Under the pieces are notes generated by a model. It did not search any database. It had not been told where the DNA came from and saw nothing but the letters and a program-made list of their open reading frames with translations. A program made the translations under genes and the position numbers. A stretch of 64,000 nt of DNA, taken from contig NZ_CP064653.1 in assembly GCF_015711015.1 (NCBI RefSeq), positions 372,001 through 436,000 of the forward strand. The letters are read 5' to 3'. This document shows positions 55,440-64,000 of the stretch, in pieces (within the stretch, counting starts at the first letter, position 1; each line of letters starts with the position of its first letter). Source of the stretch: Methylomonas sp. LL1. Lineage in GTDB: Bacteria > Pseudomonadota > Gammaproteobacteria > Methylococcales > Methylomonadaceae.

Positions 55440-56018
55440 ATGTTTCACGAACGAAAAGAGTACAGAAAAAATTTCAGCGCGGTCGGGCAGTTGAATGTTG
55501 GCGGTGAAACGTTGCATTTCAATTGTTACGATGTTTCCGTGAAAGGGGCGATGATCGAGGTGACGCCGGGAAAGTTGCTGGCGAGTGTGGCTGATTTCGA
55601 AAACCTGATGGTTGAAGACAGCCGGGCCGAAATCTTCGTCGAAGAATTAATGCTGTCGGGTGAAGTCAGGATCGTTTGGGTGCGGGAAGAACGGAACCGG
55701 ATATTGATGGGCCTGGAGTTCGAGGCCGTGGTTCATAACGCCGAAAAGCTATGGATCAAGCGCAGGGGCTACCGAAAGACCGAACCGTTTACCGCCGAAT
55801 TGTTTGTGGACAAGGAAAGGCTATACGTCGAAGGTATCAACCGTTCGACCAAGGGCTTATGCGTCAGGTTAGCCGGGCAACATCCGGCAATCAGGGCCAA
55901 TGCTCCGGTGAAACTACAGATCAAGGAGTTCGGTCTGGCTGCCTTGGGTAAGGTGGTATGGCTGAGCAATTCCGATCAACACACCTTGGTCGGCTTGCAA
56001 ATTATCTCAATTTCTTAA
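55440..56018 (+). CDS. Tandem PilZ-domain protein
   Basis: The 192-residue protein contains two PilZ-type halves. The first has R5-x3-R9 and D31-x-S33-x2-G36. The second has R108-x3-R112 and N134-x-S136-x2-G139. Both pairs match the c-di-GMP binding motifs, so two ligand sites are possible, or one may only dimerise. It follows an EAL phosphodiesterase gene. The stop is six bases from the convergent glutaredoxin stop. Confidence 0.8.
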   Translation: MFHERKEYRKNFSAVGQLNVGGETLHFNCYDVSVKGAMIEVTPGKLLASVADFENLMVEDSRAEIFVEELMLSGEVRIVWVREERNRILMGLEFEAVVHNAEKLWIKRRGYRKTEPFTAELFVDKERLYVEGINRSTKGLCVRLAGQHPAIRANAPVKLQIKEFGLAALGKVVWLSNSDQHTLVGLQIISIS

Positions 56019-56024
56019 TCCGCT

Positions 56025-56279
56025 TCAGGCCAACAGCAAGGGATCCAGTTCCTTTTTCATGTCCAGTGCTTGTAGATCGTCAAAGCCGCCAATGTGGCGG
56101 TCACCAATGTAAATCTGCGGAATGGTGCGGCGTTTGGACTTTTCCATCAACTCTTGACGAAGGCCGGGCGCCGAATCGACATCGATTTCGGTATAAGTCG
56201 CGCCTTTGCGGTCGAGCAGTCTTTTGGCCATGGTGCAGTAAGGGCACAGCCGGCCGGTATAAATGATGATTTCTGGCAT
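56025..56279 (-). CDS. grxC: Glutaredoxin 3
   Basis: The 84-residue thioredoxin-fold protein has the CPYC active site (12-15) and TIPQIYIGDRHIGGFDDL, which binds glutathione. It reduces disulfides with glutathione. Confidence 0.95.
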   Translation of the reverse strand: MPEIIIYTGRLCPYCTMAKRLLDRKGATYTEIDVDSAPGLRQELMEKSKRRTIPQIYIGDRHIGGFDDLQALDMKKELDPLLLA

Positions 56280-56314
56280 GGGTTAAATTAATAAATGCTA
56301 ATAATGATGCTATT

Positions 56315-56983
56315 CTACCGAGCAATACCGCTTTGCTCAATAGCCAAGGCTTGCGCTAACAGCGTTATTAAAGCTAGGGCGGCCGCGGTAAGCGACTCGC
56401 CGAAGGCAACGATTCCATCTTGATGGCCGAGCATGCTGAAAATCGGCCGTTGGTTAAGTTGGCCGGAAATGAATAGTTGCTCCACGGCCTCTGCCATTGC
56501 CACGCTGCCATAGGCAATCTCGGCTTCGGTACAGGGCAATCCTAAAGTCTTGGTCTGGCGCCAGATTTCCGGGCAGTGCACGTGAATGACCGCCTGAACG
56601 TTAGGGGCGTGCAAATAAACGCTGGCATGGGTCAATGCTTCGGATGAGGGTTTGCTGGGGCCGCTGGAATGAATTACGTTATTTAGGGGCGAAGCCGTTT
56701 CGACAATGGCGAAATGTTTTGCCCGCAGGCTGTCGAGATGGCCGGTTTGCGTACCGGAGATCAAAAAACGCGGACTATCGGGCGCCAAAAGTCGGCTGAT
56801 ATTGCCGTAACCCAGACCGCCGTATTTTTCCGCTGATTGGCCAATTAATTGCAATCGAAACAGCAGGCCGCGCCAAGCGTTGATCTGGCTGATATCGACC
56901 GAGGCCGCCAACGCGCACTCCCGATGTTCAAGCCGATATTTGATTACACCTTCTTGCTCAATCATGCTATTTTCATGCCCCAT
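56315..56983 (-). CDS. Class II aldolase/adducin family protein
   Basis: The 222-residue protein has the zinc-binding H-x-H in VIHVHCPEIW and a third His in SMLGHQDG, characteristic of class II aldolases such as fuculose-1-phosphate aldolase and MtnB dehydratase. The exact reaction is not clear from the sequence. Its ATG is only 29 bases from the start of the divergent mechanosensitive channel gene. Confidence 0.8.
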   Translation of the reverse strand: MGHENSMIEQEGVIKYRLEHRECALAASVDISQINAWRGLLFRLQLIGQSAEKYGGLGYGNISRLLAPDSPRFLISGTQTGHLDSLRAKHFAIVETASPLNNVIHSSGPSKPSSEALTHASVYLHAPNVQAVIHVHCPEIWRQTKTLGLPCTEAEIAYGSVAMAEAVEQLFISGQLNQRPIFSMLGHQDGIVAFGESLTAAALALITLLAQALAIEQSGIAR

Positions 56984-57012
56984 TTCCGCTCTTTCGTTTA
57001 GCTTTCAAATAC

Positions 57013-60000
57013 ATGAGTCTTAATTTTTTCAAGTTTGGTTTTTTGTCCGGGTTGATGTTGTTGCTGGTCAGTGTAAGCCTTGCCCATGCCGCTAATCAAA
57101 AACAAGAAATTAAAAGCGTGACGTTGGATGAGATTCAGCAACGCATTCAATCCCTTAAGGATAAGCAGAACTTGTCGGAGGAACTGAAGAATCGCATTCT
57201 AGCCTCCTACCAGGAAAGCGCGGACAATCTCAGGGAATTACAAAACCAGGATAATCAGGCCAATGCATTGAAACGTTCGGCCAACAGTTTGCCGTTGGAT
57301 GCCAAGCAATTACAAGCTCAGATAGCCGAAGCCGAAACTTATCTGAAAGATAGAAAACCGGAAAAATTGGCTTTGGTGCCCACCGACGAGTTGGATCAAC
57401 GCTTGGTTATAGAAAAAACCCGGCTTAGCGATCTGGATGCCGAGATTGCCCGGAGCGAAGCCTTAACCAGCGATCTGACCAACAGTCCGCAAGCGATCCG
57501 GGAAAAAATTTCCGAACTCAAGGCCAAGCAATCAGCCAGCCTACAGGAACAACAATCGTTAACTAGTAAAAACGGTGAAAACCTGCTGGAAAAGGAAGCA
57601 CATCAAATTCAGCTGGATTCCCGGATCCGCTTGTTCAACAGTACGTTGAAAACCCTCGAGTTGGAAAACATCAGTTATCCGATGCGCTCGCAATTGCAAA
57701 AAGATCGCATGCATCTGTTGAATTTGCAGCGGGAACGGCAAATGCTGTTAATTGCCGAACTGGATAATTTCCTGCTCGAGAGACGTCAGCAGGAGATTGA
57801 TAAGGAGCAAGCGGCCTTGTTGCAAGCCGAAAAAGAAGCCGAGGGCAAGCATCCCTTGATCCGGGCCGCGACCAAGGACAACATGCGTTTCAACCGGAAT
57901 TTGCAGGAAGTCAATAAAAATATCGAACAGTATCTGGCGCAAAAAAATGATATTGATGCGCGCTATAAACAAATCGAAAAAGATTTTCAGAGTGCCGAAC
58001 AAAAAATTAGCCTAGCCGGCTTAAGCCCTGCCTTGGGTAATTTGTTGCGCGAGCAGCGGCGCAACTTGCCACAGAGCAAGCAATACAGCGCCTTGAATGT
58101 CACCATTCAAAACGAGATTGCCTCCAGCAGTCTGGAAATGTTCAAACTCGATGAAGTCAAAAAGCAGTTGCTGGACGTCAATCAAACCTTGTTGACCCGT
58201 CTGGAGCAGGAATTGCCGGCCGACGTGGATGCCGGCGAGGCCTTAAGGATCAGGACCGAACTCCGCATGCTGCTGAACGATCAGAAGGATCTGGTTAGCC
58301 GCTTGTCGACGGCCTATACCGAATATTCCCGTATGCTGGGTGACGTCGATTTTACCTTGCAGCAAATGTTGAACACGGCCGACAAATTTGGCGCCTACCT
58401 GGATCAACGCCTGTTATGGGTGCCCAGTGCGCCGGTGATTACTCAGGCTTATTTGCAAAATATCGTTCATTCGAGTCTGTGGTTTCTGGCGCCGTCAAAT
58501 TGGTTAAAGGTAGGCGAGAATTTGCTACAAGGTATCGGCACCTATCCGGTGTTTTTGGTGCTGATCGGGCTGGCCATCATCGTTTTACACTGGCGTTTCA
58601 AAAGTATCCTGAAATCCAACTTGCTGGATTTATTAAATAAGAGCCATTCGAACCAATATCTGATTGGCTTCAGTCAGACGCTGACTAGCCTGGCCTATAT
58701 CCTGCTTTTGTCCTTGCCCATCCCTTTGCTGATGGGCTGGACAGCCTGGGTGTTGACGCTTAATCATAGCGCGGATATGTTCAGTCGTTCATTCACGGCC
58801 GGTTTGTTGGTCGCGGCCGCCTCATTGGCCGTATTGCAGTTTTTCTACCGTTTGTTAAAACCGGCGGGCGTGGCGGAATCGCTGTTTCATTGGCCACGGC
58901 GTTCGGTAAATTTGTTGTACCAACAGTTCAAATGGGCGCGTTTTGTGATTATTCCGAGTATTTTTATCGTGACCATGACCGGTAACGATATTTTTTCGGA
59001 ACACAGCCATGCGCTAGGTAGAACGGCGCAGATCATTCTGATGCTGACAATGTCCTATATCTTGCATCGGTTGATGCACCCGTTGACCGGTTTGGGTAAA
59101 ACCTTTTACCAGGTTTCGGATAGTTGGATTAGCCGGTTGCGTTACGTCTGGTATCTGATTGCCGTTACCATGCCTTGGGTAGTGATCGGCTTTGCGGTCA
59201 GCGGTTACTACCAGAGTGCCTTGGAATTGCAGGGCAAATTGATAATCACCCTGCGTCTGGTTTTTTTCACTGCGTTATTTCATGCCTTGGCGCTACGCTG
59301 GTTGGCGGTCACCAAGCGTCAATTGGCCATGCAACATGCACGGCAAAAACGTAGGCAGGCGGTCGATCAGGCTAATGCCAATGCCGAGGGCAGTTTTCTG
59401 CCGGACGAAAACTTGCCGGACATATCCAAGATTAGTCAGCAAAGCGATAAGCTGTTGGTGACTTTAATCGTTGCGATAGTAACGGTGGGTTTTTGGATGA
59501 TTTGGCGCGACATTTTGCCGGCTTTTTCGGTATTCGACCGGATTGAGCTCTGGCAACACAGGGATATGGTCGATGGCAAGGAAGTCATGATGCCGATCAC
59601 CTTGATCAATCTGCTGATCAGTCTGCTGTATGTCGGCCTGACATTTGTCTTCGTCAGCAACTTTCCGGCCTTGGTCGATTTGCTGTCGGTGGGCAAGTTC
59701 GCGATGGCGGCCGGCAGCCGTTATGCCTTGATTCAATTGGTGCGCTACCTGCTGGTCAGCATCGCATTCTTGGCCATCGCCAATGAACTAGGAGGAAGCT
59801 GGTCGCAAGTTCAATGGTTGGTGGCCGCGCTCAGTGTCGGTTTGGGTTTCGGTTTACAGGAAATTTTTGCCAATATGGTTTCGGGCATCATTTTATTATT
59901 CGAACGCCCGATCAGGGTCGGCGATACCGTGACGGTCGGCGATGTGACCGGCCGTGTCAGCCGGATACAAATGCGCGCGACCCATATCGTCGATTGGGAC

Positions 60001-60405
60001 CGAAAAGAACTGGTGGTGCCGAACAAAACCTTTATTACCGAGCGGCTGATGAACTGGACTCTATCGGATACCGTAACTAGGGTAGTCATCATGATTGATG
60101 TGGCTTACGGTAGCGATATCGAACTGGTCGAGAAAATTCTGACCGACGCCATCAATGAGACCGAACTGGTGCTCGACGATCCCGAGCCGCAGGTCAGTTT
60201 TATTGGATTCGGCGAAAGTAGCCTGCATTTCAAAATCAGTGTCTATGCGCGCGAGTTGGGTGACCGCATTCCGCTGACCCATCAGTTGCATAAACATATT
60301 TATGCGGCGTTACAGCAACACCATATCGAAATTCCTTTCCCGCAGCGGGACGTGCATATCCGCTCGATAGCCGATGGCTTTATGCCGCGAGTAAGCGGTG
60401 CGTGA
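57013..60405 (+). CDS. Large mechanosensitive channel (MscK/MscM type)
   Basis: The 1130-residue inner-membrane protein has a signal peptide (about 1-26), a long periplasmic coiled coil (about 30-470), about eleven membrane helices from 485, and a C-terminal MscS core with the pore helix and the GLGFGLQEIFANMVSGIILLFERPIRVGDTVTVGD block. Length and layout match MscK and MscM of E. coli. It protects against hypoosmotic shock. Which type it is cannot be settled by eye. Confidence 0.9.
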   Translation: MSLNFFKFGFLSGLMLLLVSVSLAHAANQKQEIKSVTLDEIQQRIQSLKDKQNLSEELKNRILASYQESADNLRELQNQDNQANALKRSANSLPLDAKQLQAQIAEAETYLKDRKPEKLALVPTDELDQRLVIEKTRLSDLDAEIARSEALTSDLTNSPQAIREKISELKAKQSASLQEQQSLTSKNGENLLEKEAHQIQLDSRIRLFNSTLKTLELENISYPMRSQLQKDRMHLLNLQRERQMLLIAELDNFLLERRQQEIDKEQAALLQAEKEAEGKHPLIRAATKDNMRFNRNLQEVNKNIEQYLAQKNDIDARYKQIEKDFQSAEQKISLAGLSPALGNLLREQRRNLPQSKQYSALNVTIQNEIASSSLEMFKLDEVKKQLLDVNQTLLTRLEQELPADVDAGEALRIRTELRMLLNDQKDLVSRLSTAYTEYSRMLGDVDFTLQQMLNTADKFGAYLDQRLLWVPSAPVITQAYLQNIVHSSLWFLAPSNWLKVGENLLQGIGTYPVFLVLIGLAIIVLHWRFKSILKSNLLDLLNKSHSNQYLIGFSQTLTSLAYILLLSLPIPLLMGWTAWVLTLNHSADMFSRSFTAGLLVAAASLAVLQFFYRLLKPAGVAESLFHWPRRSVNLLYQQFKWARFVIIPSIFIVTMTGNDIFSEHSHALGRTAQIILMLTMSYILHRLMHPLTGLGKTFYQVSDSWISRLRYVWYLIAVTMPWVVIGFAVSGYYQSALELQGKLIITLRLVFFTALFHALALRWLAVTKRQLAMQHARQKRRQAVDQANANAEGSFLPDENLPDISKISQQSDKLLVTLIVAIVTVGFWMIWRDILPAFSVFDRIELWQHRDMVDGKEVMMPITLINLLISLLYVGLTFVFVSNFPALVDLLSVGKFAMAAGSRYALIQLVRYLLVSIAFLAIANELGGSWSQVQWLVAALSVGLGFGLQEIFANMVSGIILLFERPIRVGDTVTVGDVTGRVSRIQMRATHIVDWDRKELVVPNKTFITERLMNWTLSDTVTRVVIMIDVAYGSDIELVEKILTDAINETELVLDDPEPQVSFIGFGESSLHFKISVYARELGDRIPLTHQLHKHIYAALQQHHIEIPFPQRDVHIRSIADGFMPRVSGA

Positions 60406-60448
60406 CCCGCGATTGAACAATCTGGAACACCACGGTATGAATTTTCAT

Positions 60449-60493
60449 CCGCTCCGGTGCGGTCGAGTTTTATCTTCGGCCGGACCGGAGCGG
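60449..60493. repeat. Inverted repeat before nrdR
   Basis: Arms ccgctccggt (60449-60458) and accggagcgg (60484-60493) are perfect reverse complements around 25 bases. It lies between the channel gene stop and nrdR and may terminate the channel transcript. Confidence 0.5.
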
Positions 60494-60599
60494 CTTCAAA
60501 ACGGACTTTCGGCACGGATCGTGTTAAGTACCCGATTTCAAATAAAAACCATTCTGTAATAAAATGGCCGACCTTTGAATAAAGATTCGGCTTTTTAAC

Positions 60600-61058
60600 A
60601 TGCGTTGTCCATTTTGCTCAGCACAAGATACCCGGGTGATCGATACCCGCTTGGCCGACGACGGCGATCAGGTCAAGCGCCGTCGGGAGTGCGTGGCTTG
60701 CAGGGAACGTTTTACCACCTTTGAGGTGGTCGAACTGACGCTGCCGCGCATCATCAAGCGCAACGGTGCCCGCGAAGCCTTTGACGAGGCTAAGTTGCGG
60801 GCCGGCATGCAGAGGGCCTTGGAAAAACGCCCGGTCAAGGTCGATGCGGTGGAAGCGGCGATTAACCGGATCAAGAAAGCCCTGGTCGGAAAGGGCGAGC
60901 GGGAAATTCATGCGCATGAATTGGGCGAATTGGTGATGAAAGAGTTGAGCGCCTTGGATCATGTGGCTTTCGTGCGTTTTGCCTCGGTCTATCGTAGTTT
61001 CGAGGATGTCAGCGAATTTACCCGGATGATCGAAAATCTGCAAAAGCATGACGCCTAA
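60600..61058 (+). CDS. nrdR: Transcriptional repressor NrdR
   Basis: NrdR represses ribonucleotide reductase genes. The 152-residue protein has a zinc ribbon with C3, C6, C31 and C34, and an ATP-cone (about 49-139) that senses ATP/dATP. It overlaps ribD by 11 bases, the usual nrdR-ribD linkage. Confidence 0.97.
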   Translation: MRCPFCSAQDTRVIDTRLADDGDQVKRRRECVACRERFTTFEVVELTLPRIIKRNGAREAFDEAKLRAGMQRALEKRPVKVDAVEAAINRIKKALVGKGEREIHAHELGELVMKELSALDHVAFVRFASVYRSFEDVSEFTRMIENLQKHDA

Positions 61059-62142
61059 CCAAGACAGCGCCTACATGGCGCGTGCCGTCAAACTGGCGCA
61101 AAACGGGATTTATACCACCGATCCCAATCCGCATGTCGGTTGTGTGCTGGTCAAAAATGGCGACGTTATTGCCGAAGGTTGGACCCAACGCGCGGGCTTT
61201 GCCCATGCCGAAATCGATGCCTTGGCCAAGGCCGGCGATGCGCGTGGCGCTACGGCCTATGTGACGTTGGAACCCTGTAGCCACCACGGCAAGACCGGTC
61301 CGTGCTGCGATGCGTTGATCGCCGCCGGTATCAGCCGGGCGGTAGTGGCAATGTCCGACCCCAATCCGCTAGTATCCGGGCGCGGCTTGCAAAAAATGCG
61401 GGAGGCCGGTATCGAAGTGGTCTGCGGCGTGTTGCAACAGGAAGCGGAAAAACTCAATCGCGGCTTTTTCAAGCGCATGACGCTGGGTTTGCCCTGGGTA
61501 TTCAGCAAGCTGGCGATGAGCCTGGATGGCCGTACCGCGATGGCGTCCGGCGAAAGCCAATGGATCACTTCGCCCGAGTCCAGGCGGGACGTGCAGCGCT
61601 TTCGCGCGCAAAGCAGCGCGATTGTCACCGGCATAGAGACCGTGCTGTATGATGATCCACAACTGAACGCACGCGTCGATTTTGATCTGGTGCAACCGGT
61701 CAAGGTGGTGCTGGATTCTCAATTGCGGATGCCTTTGACGGCAAAAATGCTGCAAAATTCGGTGGAAGTCTGGATCATGACTTGTAACGCCGACGCGGAA
61801 AAACAACAACAGTTAAGGGATGCTGGCTGCAAAGTCTTTCAGGTCGATGCAAGCATGGGCCGGGTCGATTTGCCGGCGGTATTTAACTTGCTGGCCGAGC
61901 TGCAAATCAACACGGTCTGGGTCGAAGCCGGCGCTACCTTGAATGGTGCCTTGCTCGATAGCGGCTTGGTCGACGAATGGCTGGTTTATATGGCGCCCTG
62001 CGTATTGGGCGATCAGGGGCGTGGCTTATTTCATCTACCCGGCTTGAGGAACATGACGGATAAAAAACAATTGAACTTACTTGAAGTTAGACCGATTGGC
62101 CCCGATTTAAGGTTGAGGTTTAATTCGCGTACGGAAGGCTAA
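61048..62142 (+). CDS. ribD: Bifunctional riboflavin deaminase/reductase
   Basis: RibD performs the deaminase and reductase steps of riboflavin synthesis. The 364-residue protein has the zinc deaminase site H53-x-E55, C77 and C86, and a C-terminal dihydrofolate-reductase-like domain (from about 148). Confidence 0.97.
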   Translation: MTPNQDSAYMARAVKLAQNGIYTTDPNPHVGCVLVKNGDVIAEGWTQRAGFAHAEIDALAKAGDARGATAYVTLEPCSHHGKTGPCCDALIAAGISRAVVAMSDPNPLVSGRGLQKMREAGIEVVCGVLQQEAEKLNRGFFKRMTLGLPWVFSKLAMSLDGRTAMASGESQWITSPESRRDVQRFRAQSSAIVTGIETVLYDDPQLNARVDFDLVQPVKVVLDSQLRMPLTAKMLQNSVEVWIMTCNADAEKQQQLRDAGCKVFQVDASMGRVDLPAVFNLLAELQINTVWVEAGATLNGALLDSGLVDEWLVYMAPCVLGDQGRGLFHLPGLRNMTDKKQLNLLEVRPIGPDLRLRFNSRTEG

Positions 62143-62144
62143 AC

Positions 62145-62801
62145 ATGTTTACAGGCATTATTCTCGCGGTCGGTAGTATCGCCGCCATCCAGCCACGCGG
62201 CGGCGATTGCCGGCTGAAAATTAGCACCGGCAAGCTGCCGATGGCCGATTGCGCGTTGGGCGACAGCATCGCGGTCAATGGTGTCTGCCTGACTGCGGTG
62301 GAATTGGGCAAGGATTATTTTTGCGCCGATGTTTCCAACGAGACCTTGTCGCGCACCACGTTGAAATCCGCCAAGACCGGTACTCCGGTGAATCTGGAAT
62401 TGGCATTGACGCCGTCGACCCGTCTGGGCGGCCATATCGTCAGCGGCCATGTCGACGGCATCGGTAAAGTGGCCGAAAAAAAGGCCGACGCCCGGTCTAT
62501 CCGTTTCAAATTCAAGGCGCCGGACAGTTTGGCCAAATACATCGCCGAAAAAGGCTCGATTTGCATCGACGGAATCAGTCTGACCGTCAACAGCGTCGAC
62601 GGCGCCTATTTTTCGGTCAATATCGTTCCGCATACCTTGCAGGAAACCACGCTGGGTAATACCGGCGTAGGCAGCGAGGTAAATCTGGAAGTCGATCTGC
62701 TGGCCCGCTACATGGAACGCCTGATGAAGGGCGAAGCGGCGGCGCAATGCCACGGTAGTGTCACCGAGGCTCTATTACAAAACGCAGGCTTTATTAAATG
62801 A
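62145..62801 (+). CDS. ribE: Riboflavin synthase alpha chain
   Basis: The 218-residue enzyme dismutates two lumazine molecules to riboflavin. MFTGII begins the first of two lumazine-binding repeats (about 1-97 and 98-200), the second starting GGHIVSGHVDGIG. It overlaps the next gene by four bases. Confidence 0.96.
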   Translation: MFTGIILAVGSIAAIQPRGGDCRLKISTGKLPMADCALGDSIAVNGVCLTAVELGKDYFCADVSNETLSRTTLKSAKTGTPVNLELALTPSTRLGGHIVSGHVDGIGKVAEKKADARSIRFKFKAPDSLAKYIAEKGSICIDGISLTVNSVDGAYFSVNIVPHTLQETTLGNTGVGSEVNLEVDLLARYMERLMKGEAAAQCHGSVTEALLQNAGFIK

Positions 62802-63910
62802 ATAGCATAGAAGAAATCATCGACGACCTGCGCCACGGCAAAATGGTCATCATCATGGACGACGAAGACCGGGAAAACGAGGGCGACCTGTTGATGGCGG
62901 CGGCCTTTACCCGGCCGGAAGACGTTAATTTCATGGCCAAGTACGGCCGCGGCTTGATTTGTTTGACCTTGACCCGCGAACGCTGCCAGCAACTACGCTT
63001 GCCGTTGATGGTCAACGACAACAAAACACCGTATACGACCAATTTTACGGTCTCGATCGAAGCCGCCGAAGGCGTCACTACCGGTATTTCCGCCGCCGAT
63101 CGGGCCTTGACCATACAAAAGGCCGTGGCCGCTAACGCGCAGCCTTGTGACTTGGTGCAGCCCGGCCATGTGTTTCCGCTGATGGCGCAAGCCGGCGGCG
63201 TGTTGAACCGGGCCGGGCATACCGAAGCCGGTTGCGACCTGGCTCGGCTGGCCGGCGTGGAGCCGGCGGCGGTCATCGTCGAGATTCTGAACGACGATGG
63301 CTCGATGGCGAGGCGTCCTGACCTGGAAGTGTTCGCCCAACAACATAATCTGAAGATCGGCACCATCGCCGACTTGATTCATTACCGCATCAAGCACGAA
63401 AACACCCTGGAGCGGATCAGCGAATGCGCCTATCCGACCGAATTCGGCGATTTCAGGCTGTATGCCTATCAGGATCACAACGACGAGAACGTGCATTTGG
63501 CGCTGGTGATGGGCAATGTGGCCGGCGATGAGCCGGTGCTGGTGCGGGTCCACGCCCGTAATCTGATCGACGACCTGTTTTTCTCCCAACGTAGCGATTG
63601 CAGTTTGCCGGTGCGGGAAGCCTTGAAAAAAATCGCCGAGGCTGGCCGTGGCGTGCTGGTGATCATCCGTCAGAAGGAAGACAATAAGTCGCTGGTCGAA
63701 CTGATTCATGCCTATCAGATGCAGGATAACGGCATCAAGAATGTGCCCGATCTGACCGCCGATGCCGACTGGCGCACCACCGGCACCGGTTCCCGAATTT
63801 TGTCTGACTTAGGTGTGCGCCGGCTTAAAGTGATAGGCACCCAGAAAAAATACATCGGTTTGTCGGGCTTCGATCTGGAAGTGGTCGAGCATATCGACAG
63901 CGCGCATTGA
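62798..63910 (+). CDS. ribB: DHBP synthase with degenerate GTP cyclohydrolase II domain
   Basis: The N-terminal 3,4-dihydroxy-2-butanone 4-phosphate synthase domain (1-200) is intact, with DDEDRENEGD (21-30) and HTEAGCDLARLAG (141-153). The C-terminal half resembles GTP cyclohydrolase II but its zinc site is damaged: the HSEC-equivalent is HARN (252-255), the RCDC-equivalent RSDC (265-268), and the usual EGRGIGL loop is RQKEDNK (291-297). It probably lacks cyclohydrolase activity, so a separate RibA is expected elsewhere. Similar RibB-RibA-like proteins are known in proteobacteria. Confidence 0.9.
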   Translation: MNSIEEIIDDLRHGKMVIIMDDEDRENEGDLLMAAAFTRPEDVNFMAKYGRGLICLTLTRERCQQLRLPLMVNDNKTPYTTNFTVSIEAAEGVTTGISAADRALTIQKAVAANAQPCDLVQPGHVFPLMAQAGGVLNRAGHTEAGCDLARLAGVEPAAVIVEILNDDGSMARRPDLEVFAQQHNLKIGTIADLIHYRIKHENTLERISECAYPTEFGDFRLYAYQDHNDENVHLALVMGNVAGDEPVLVRVHARNLIDDLFFSQRSDCSLPVREALKKIAEAGRGVLVIIRQKEDNKSLVELIHAYQMQDNGIKNVPDLTADADWRTTGTGSRILSDLGVRRLKVIGTQKKYIGLSGFDLEVVEHIDSAH

Positions 63911-63955
63911 TACATTCATCTCAAAAGATTTCAACCATTAACCCAAGGTAAACAT

Positions 63956-64000
63956 ATGGCAACAGTCACTACCCTAGAAGGCAACCTTTCCGCGCAAGGC
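63956..64000 (+). CDS. ribH: Lumazine synthase, N-terminal fragment
   Basis: ATG at 63956, with AAGG upstream, opens MATVTTLEGNLSAQG, as expected for RibH (beta subunit of riboflavin synthase). Only 15 residues lie in the window; gene order nrdR-ribD-ribE-ribB-ribH supports the call. Confidence 0.8.
   Translation, partial: MATVTTLEGNLSAQG

Noticed and set aside
55289..55507. Open frame in the leader of the tandem-PilZ gene
   Set aside because: It overlaps the PilZ start in another frame, lacks a good start site, and the underlying DNA is better explained as structured RNA.
60406..62150. FMN riboswitch before the riboflavin genes
   Set aside because: The leader of nrdR and the junctions of ribD, ribE and ribB do not contain the conserved RFN element sequence; the gaps between genes are too short.

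Overview
The window looks like chromosomal DNA of a Gram-negative gammaproteobacterium. Several conserved blocks keep gammaproteobacterial gene order: rimP-nusA-infB-rbfA-truB-rpsO-pnp, trpF-trpB-trpA-accD-folC-dedD-cvpA-purF-metZ, nrdR-ribD-ribE-ribB-ribH, and smpB divergent from ratA-rnfH. An ABC transporter set of the kind linked to PQQ-dependent alcohol oxidation, together with the codon style and repeat types, would suit a methanotroph such as Methylomonas. No methane-oxidation gene lies here, so that placement is inference.

Layout. Positions 1-3.2 kb: end of an unknown gene, ubiC, an mgtC-family gene, a small GIY-YIG-like protein and tpm. 3.2-6.2 kb: a UDP-sugar dehydrogenase/epimerase pair for acidic surface sugars and a TetR regulator. 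6.2-9.3 kb: pgsA, uvrC and a family 5 uracil-DNA glycosylase in one minus-strand operon. 9.3-10.9 kb: two unrecognised genes, a coiled-coil protein and a caspase-like (DUF4347-like) protein. 11-19.7 kb: the transcription/translation operon with tRNA-Phe at its head. 20-24.8 kb: a cytochrome lipoprotein, a DcaP-like porin and a hybrid sensor kinase. 25-28.7 kb: PQQ-associated ABC transporter and YVTN propeller. 28.8-35 kb: PilZ and MOSC proteins, an orphan flgP/flgT lipoprotein pair, tRNA-Leu, bacteriohemerythrin and a nitrilase/GNAT pair. 35.2-36.9 kb: gpmI. 37.2-39.3 kb: an AT-rich acyltransferase gene split by an IS1595-family element with a clean 8-bp target duplication. 39.5-44.6 kb: rnfH, ratA, an NSS transporter, smpB, an isochorismatase-like enzyme, apbE and a DUF2231 protein. 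44.7-55.2 kb: the trp/acc/fol/pur/met operon ending in an EAL phosphodiesterase. 55.3-60.4 kb: a structured leader and tandem-PilZ gene, glutaredoxin, a class II aldolase and a large mechanosensitive channel. 60.6-64 kb: nrdR and the riboflavin genes, cut by the window end inside ribH.

Most of the window is housekeeping. The parts that stand out are the caspase-like gene with its consensus promoter, the structured leader between a c-di-GMP phosphodiesterase and a c-di-GMP receptor, the tRNA-Phe/double-terminator leader of the nusA operon, the IS-split acyltransferase, a RibB whose GTP cyclohydrolase II half has lost its zinc site, and several long inverted-repeat elements between genes. No CRISPR array, prophage or toxin-antitoxin island is visible.
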